Assembly (NCBI RefSeq): GCF_000482465.1
Contig: NZ_KI519420.1
Coordinates: 1-64,000 of the forward strand
Direction: 5' to 3'
Source of the DNA: Runella limosa DSM 17973
Lineage (GTDB): Bacteria > Bacteroidota > Bacteroidia > Cytophagales > Spirosomataceae
Length of the DNA: 64,000 bases
Shown here piece after piece: positions 60,937 through 64,000 of the stretch (position 1 is the stretch's first letter; every line of letters starts with the position of its first letter). The notes beneath the pieces were generated by a model. The model made no database searches. It was not told the origin of the DNA and saw only the letters and a list, made by a program, of their open reading frames with translations. The translations under genes were made by a program, and so were the position numbers.

Positions 60937-61995
60937 TTATAGCTGTATTTTCAAATCAACGGTAAAAGTCCGAAGGTTGGTGTCTTCGTGAATGATCAGT
61001 TCGTGCCGCTCGGGATACACCAAATTAAGGCGGCGCTGGGTGTTTACCAACCCAATACCCCCTCCTGCGTTGGGAATCGCATCGGTATTGGCATGAATTT
61101 GGTTCCAAACGTGTAAATCCAAAACACCATTTTGTGCCTTGATCACAATCAAAATTTCGGTTTTGTGAAGCGAGCTCGTGCCGTGCTTGAACGCATTTTC
61201 AATAAAAGGCAACAAAAGCATGGGTGCTACCGAATAATCATGGTCGGGTTTGGGCACTTCGATGGTTACTTTCGTAAACGAATGCAGCCGTAACTTCATC
61301 AGCTCGATGTAATCGTTCATAAAAGATATTTCTTGGCTCAACAACACTCGGTCAAGGACGGTATCGTAGAGGACATACCGCATCATTCGTGATAGTTTCA
61401 GAATGGCCTCGCGCGACAAAGGCACGTCGGAGTAAGTTAGGGCATAAATGTTATTGAGGGTATTGAAAAAAAAGTGGGGGTTGATTTGGGCTTTTAGTAA
61501 CGCCAATTCGGAAGTTATGTGCTGTTTTTCAACGAGTTCGTGCATTTTTACCGCCGTCTGCCACCGCTGAATCATGGCAAACCCAATGCTGATGGCTGTT
61601 ACCATCGTTACGACCATAAACAAATGAACATCGAGGCTATAAATACTTTTGGTGTGTTTCCATCCCCTGGCAGCAGCCAATTGTTCGGGTACGTGCAAAA
61701 TGGGTACCTCAATGATGCGGGCAATGACCAAATAAAGAATAACTAAGGAAACGGCCGAAAGGGAAAAAAGGAGCTTTCGTTCTTTTACTAAATAGTTGGG
61801 AACCAGGTAGTAGGCAGAAAAATAAAAAACAGACACCATCATGATGAAATTGGCCAATTGTTTGAGCCAAAATCCTAGTGGCACCTTAATGTCCCAAGTG
61901 AGGGGAGGGTAGAATAAAACGATGAAGCCAAGCAGCGACCAAACGGTTATGTGTAAAACCACCGTGAGTGTGCTAGTTGGTTTGGTTAGTTCCAT
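60937..61995 (-). CDS. LytS-type sensor histidine kinase
   Basis: 352 residues from MELTKPTSTL; an ATG 54 bp upstream is possible but adds a polar segment before the first TM. Four membrane helices in the first 150 residues without a large sensor domain, then a coiled coil and the His_kinase motif AQINPHFFFNTLNNIYAL. The HATPase part is MLLLPFIENAFKHG and GGIGLVNTQRRL. Typical partner of the LytTR regulator that follows. Confidence 0.9.
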   Translation of the reverse strand: MELTKPTSTLTVVLHITVWSLLGFIVLFYPPLTWDIKVPLGFWLKQLANFIMMVSVFYFSAYYLVPNYLVKERKLLFSLSAVSLVILYLVIARIIEVPILHVPEQLAAARGWKHTKSIYSLDVHLFMVVTMVTAISIGFAMIQRWQTAVKMHELVEKQHITSELALLKAQINPHFFFNTLNNIYALTYSDVPLSREAILKLSRMMRYVLYDTVLDRVLLSQEISFMNDYIELMKLRLHSFTKVTIEVPKPDHDYSVAPMLLLPFIENAFKHGTSSLHKTEILIVIKAQNGVLDLHVWNQIHANTDAIPNAGGGIGLVNTQRRLNLVYPERHELIIHEDTNLRTFTVDLKIQL

Positions 61996-62100
61996 GCGCG
62001 TACAAGTAAAGCTACTAAGTTGGGGAGATGCGCGTGGAATCCCAAACATATTCGACGGAAAGGGGGTTTTTCTCGCTATATCGTAGAACTTTCCTTGTGA

Positions 62101-62175
62101 TTTTTACCTCATCCCTAGCCCCTCTCCTTGTTGGAGAGGGGGACTGCTATAAGGGTTGGTGTGGAGGTTAGGTCG
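62101..62175. repeat. dispersed CCTCATCCC-type repeat
   Basis: CCTCATCCC followed by a hairpin of CCCCTCTCC-TTGTT-GGAGAGGGG (62119-62141). The same type of sequence lies inside the element at 57650-57832. A widespread intergenic repeat of these genomes. Confidence 0.6.
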
Positions 62176-62178
62176 GGA

Positions 62179-62874
62179 TTAGTCTTTTTTCCGAACATAT
62201 ACGTTATTACTAATCGACTCCAAGCGGATGTCAGGACCACCGCCATTGACGGAGCCTTCTAACAAGTAACCTACTATCGGATTTTTTTGGCGTTTGGACT
62301 TGAAGTCAATGTCTAAGTCGGTATAAACTTCGCCCGTAATGGTTTTCATGGCCAAATTAGCTCCTTTTGATTTAGGCAAACTATAATCAATGTAGCCGCT
62401 GATGCTCTTGGCAAAAACGGGAGCCGCTGCCCCTTGAATGTCCACGTTGCCGTTGATGGTTTCGAGTTTTAATTTGGCATTGCGGGGCAAAAACACCTGA
62501 TAATGAATCGTGCTACAAACGTACATGTCCTGGCCGTCGCGCTGGGTACGCCAGCTGTGTTTTGAGTCGGGACAGTCTTCGGCTTTGCCTTTTTTTAGAA
62601 TTTCGTTGTCAAAATTGGTTTTTAGGCTAATCTCTTGGGCAGTTGTGGTGTTTTCTACGGTCAACCCGTCGTTAAGTCGGCCGCCGTTGATAAGAACCGA
62701 AATCCGAACCGACACTTCGGCCTTGTCCCAATACCGTACCCGAATACTATCCGCAAACTTGAGGTTAAGGTTGACGGTTTGGTCGGCGGCGTACGGAAAT
62801 TGTTTTGTAATAATTTTTTGAGCAAAAATTGCGTTTGTTAACAAACTAAGTACAACAAATATGATTGGTTTCAT
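62179..62874 (-). CDS. exported beta-strand-repeat protein (DUF4097-like), copy 1
   Basis: 231 residues, signal peptide ending IFAQ. VNLNLKFADSIRVRYWDKAEVSV, then VDIQGAAAPVFAKSISGYIDYSL and MKTITGEVYTDLDIDF: repeated short strands as in DUF4097/adhesin-like beta-helices. Ends with VYVRKKD. Function unknown, presumably periplasmic or cell-surface. Copy 2 is 21 bp upstream. Confidence 0.75.
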   Translation of the reverse strand: MKPIIFVVLSLLTNAIFAQKIITKQFPYAADQTVNLNLKFADSIRVRYWDKAEVSVRISVLINGGRLNDGLTVENTTTAQEISLKTNFDNEILKKGKAEDCPDSKHSWRTQRDGQDMYVCSTIHYQVFLPRNAKLKLETINGNVDIQGAAAPVFAKSISGYIDYSLPKSKGANLAMKTITGEVYTDLDIDFKSKRQKNPIVGYLLEGSVNGGGPDIRLESISNNVYVRKKD

Positions 62875-62895
62875 GGCTGTATGAATTGGGTAAGG

Positions 62896-63594
62896 TTAGT
62901 TTTGTTTACGAATAAATAGATTACTGACGGTGGATTCGAGATATACTTCAGCACCACCTCCGTTGACGGTTCCTTCCAGAGCGTAGCCTGTATATGGGTC
63001 CCTTGTCACTTTGGTTTTAAAATCAATGTCTAAGTCGGTATAAACTTCGCCCCGTATTGTTTTTATGGCCAGATTTGCTCCTTGGGTTTCCAGCCAACTG
63101 AAATCTACAAAACCGATCACCGCTTTGGCAAAAACAGTCGTCTCCGCTCCTCGCATAATAATGTTACCAGTGACAGTCTCAATTTTCAGTTTGGCCTGCC
63201 GTGGGAGATACACTTGGTAGTTGATGATTCCGCAGGCATAATACTTCTGTCCATTACCAGTATATGATAAATGTGTTCTCGGCCCTGGACAATCTTCTTC
63301 TTTACTTTGTATAAAAAGGGCTTTATCAAAGTCGGTTGTCACAGAAATTTCTTTGTCGTTAGACACCGTTTCTACTACCAACAAATCATTTAATTTCCCT
63401 TGATTAATCACTGCTTCTATCCGTACGGATACTTCCGCTTTGTCCCAATAGTGCACCTGAATCGTATCGGCATATTTAAAATTGAGATTGACGGCTTGGT
63501 TAGAGGAAAATACGAGCTGTTTTTCGATGATTTTCTGGGCAAAAGCCGAAGAAATCGACAAGATATACAGCAGCAGGAGGACGGCTGGTTTCAT
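62896..63594 (-). CDS. exported beta-strand-repeat protein (DUF4097-like), copy 2
   Basis: 232 residues, signal peptide ending AFAQ. It aligns end to end with copy 1: AVNLNFKYADTIQVHYWDKAEVS, a Cys pair near VYACGIINY-type sequence, and RGEVYTDLDIDFKTK. Both end in a strand of the form LFIRKQN/VYVRKKD. Tandem duplication with divergence; spacing suggests one operon. Confidence 0.75.
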   Translation of the reverse strand: MKPAVLLLLYILSISSAFAQKIIEKQLVFSSNQAVNLNFKYADTIQVHYWDKAEVSVRIEAVINQGKLNDLLVVETVSNDKEISVTTDFDKALFIQSKEEDCPGPRTHLSYTGNGQKYYACGIINYQVYLPRQAKLKIETVTGNIIMRGAETTVFAKAVIGFVDFSWLETQGANLAIKTIRGEVYTDLDIDFKTKVTRDPYTGYALEGTVNGGGAEVYLESTVSNLFIRKQN

Positions 63595-63600
63595 AATGGG

Positions 63601-64000
63601 CTACAGATTTTGTTTCCGTAAATAAATATTGCTGCTGATGCTGCTAAGTTTAATCGCTACGCCACCGCCGTTGGTGGTTGCGTTGATGCTGTGGCCACCG
63701 CCCACACGTGACATACCTTCTTTAGCATTTTTCAAGTCAAGGTCTAAATCGGTGTAAATTTCACCACTGATCGACTTCATGCTAAGGCTTGATTTGGCAT
63801 TGGCGGGCAGGCTCACGTCAATAGCGCTGCTGATGGACGAAATGGCGCTGGGTTTTTCTTGGTTGAGGCTGGAATACACCACTTTGATGTCGCCATTGGT
63901 ACTATTGGCTACGACGGGTCCCGTAACATTGAGGAGGTCAATCTTGCCATTGTTGGTTTTTATTTCCAAATCACCATCTACGTTGCTGATAGAAATGTTG
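63601..64000 (-). CDS. DUF4097-like protein, copy 3 (partial at window edge)
   Basis: The C-terminal 132 residues are visible; the frame stays open to the window edge with no Met, so the gene begins outside. LEIKTNNGKIDLLNVTGPV, DVSLPANAKSSLSMKSISGEIYTDLDLD, and the end SNIYLRKQNL match copies 1 and 2. It starts the visible three-gene tandem run; the gap to copy 2 is 6 bp. Confidence 0.78.
   Translation of the reverse strand, partial: NISISNVDGDLEIKTNNGKIDLLNVTGPVVANSTNGDIKVVYSSLNQEKPSAISSISSAIDVSLPANAKSSLSMKSISGEIYTDLDLDLKNAKEGMSRVGGGHSINATTNGGGVAIKLSSISSNIYLRKQNL

Overview
The window comes from a Bacteroidota chromosome, most likely the order Cytophagales (a Runella/Spirosoma-like organism; the genus is inference). 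Supporting signs are the 3' end of 23S rRNA plus 5S rRNA at the left edge, many short lipoproteins, a SusC-like beta-barrel receptor with a carboxypeptidase-regulatory domain, LytTR regulators paired with TPR- or LytS-type kinases, DUF5916-type outer-membrane proteins, and coding sequence without obvious Shine-Dalgarno sites.

Layout. 1-372: end of an rRNA operon and its terminator. 383-8922 (minus): ten exported or lipoprotein genes, most of them tightly packed, including two paralogous beta-helix proteins, an S74 tail-spike-like protein, lipocalin-like lipoproteins and a lone LytTR DNA-binding protein. 9216-12983: a LytTR response regulator and TPR histidine kinase pair, then a convergent glycosyltransferase. 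13193-48057 (plus, about 35 kb, interrupted only by a minus-strand sugar isomerase at 27400-28257): an array of twelve MacB/FtsX-type permeases with four small PadR repressors. 48267-57633: DUF5916 barrel protein, TlpA-like thioredoxin, a small exported protein, a LolA-like protein, a TonB-type receptor and a metallophosphoesterase. 57862-64000 (minus): M3 peptidase, a LytS/LytTR two-component pair, and three tandem exported beta-strand-repeat proteins, the last cut by the window end.

The permease array is the most remarkable part. No ATP-binding subunit is present, so these look like orphan duplicated permeases, comparable to the acidobacterial ADOP/PadR families. It splits into five transcription units: PadR1+P1; PadR2+P2-P5; PadR3+P6-P8; PadR4+P9-P11; and P12 alone. 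Upstream of all five I find the same architecture: a 16-bp inverted repeat of the form TGTMCN-N4-CGGACA (often in tandem, 20-22 bp apart), then 41-65 bp, then a sigma-54-like TGGCA-N6-TTT element 44-58 bp before the start codon. Ten of the twelve permeases carry an N-terminal soluble prefix of about 70-80 residues before the first membrane helix. The prefix is nearly identical within a PadR unit and differs between units, whereas the membrane/periplasmic cores do not follow the units: P10 is closest to P2, and P7 carries a unit-2-like core behind a unit-3 prefix. This suggests that prefixes are matched to their unit, perhaps to its PadR, while the periplasmic sensor or substrate modules are shuffled and diversified.

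Repeats mark the array: a 28-bp perfect palindrome family sits behind permeases P6-P11, three times supplying the stop codon; TTCCAAGTT hairpins terminate units 1 and 2; and C/G-rich dispersed repeats occur at 22233, 57650 and 62101.
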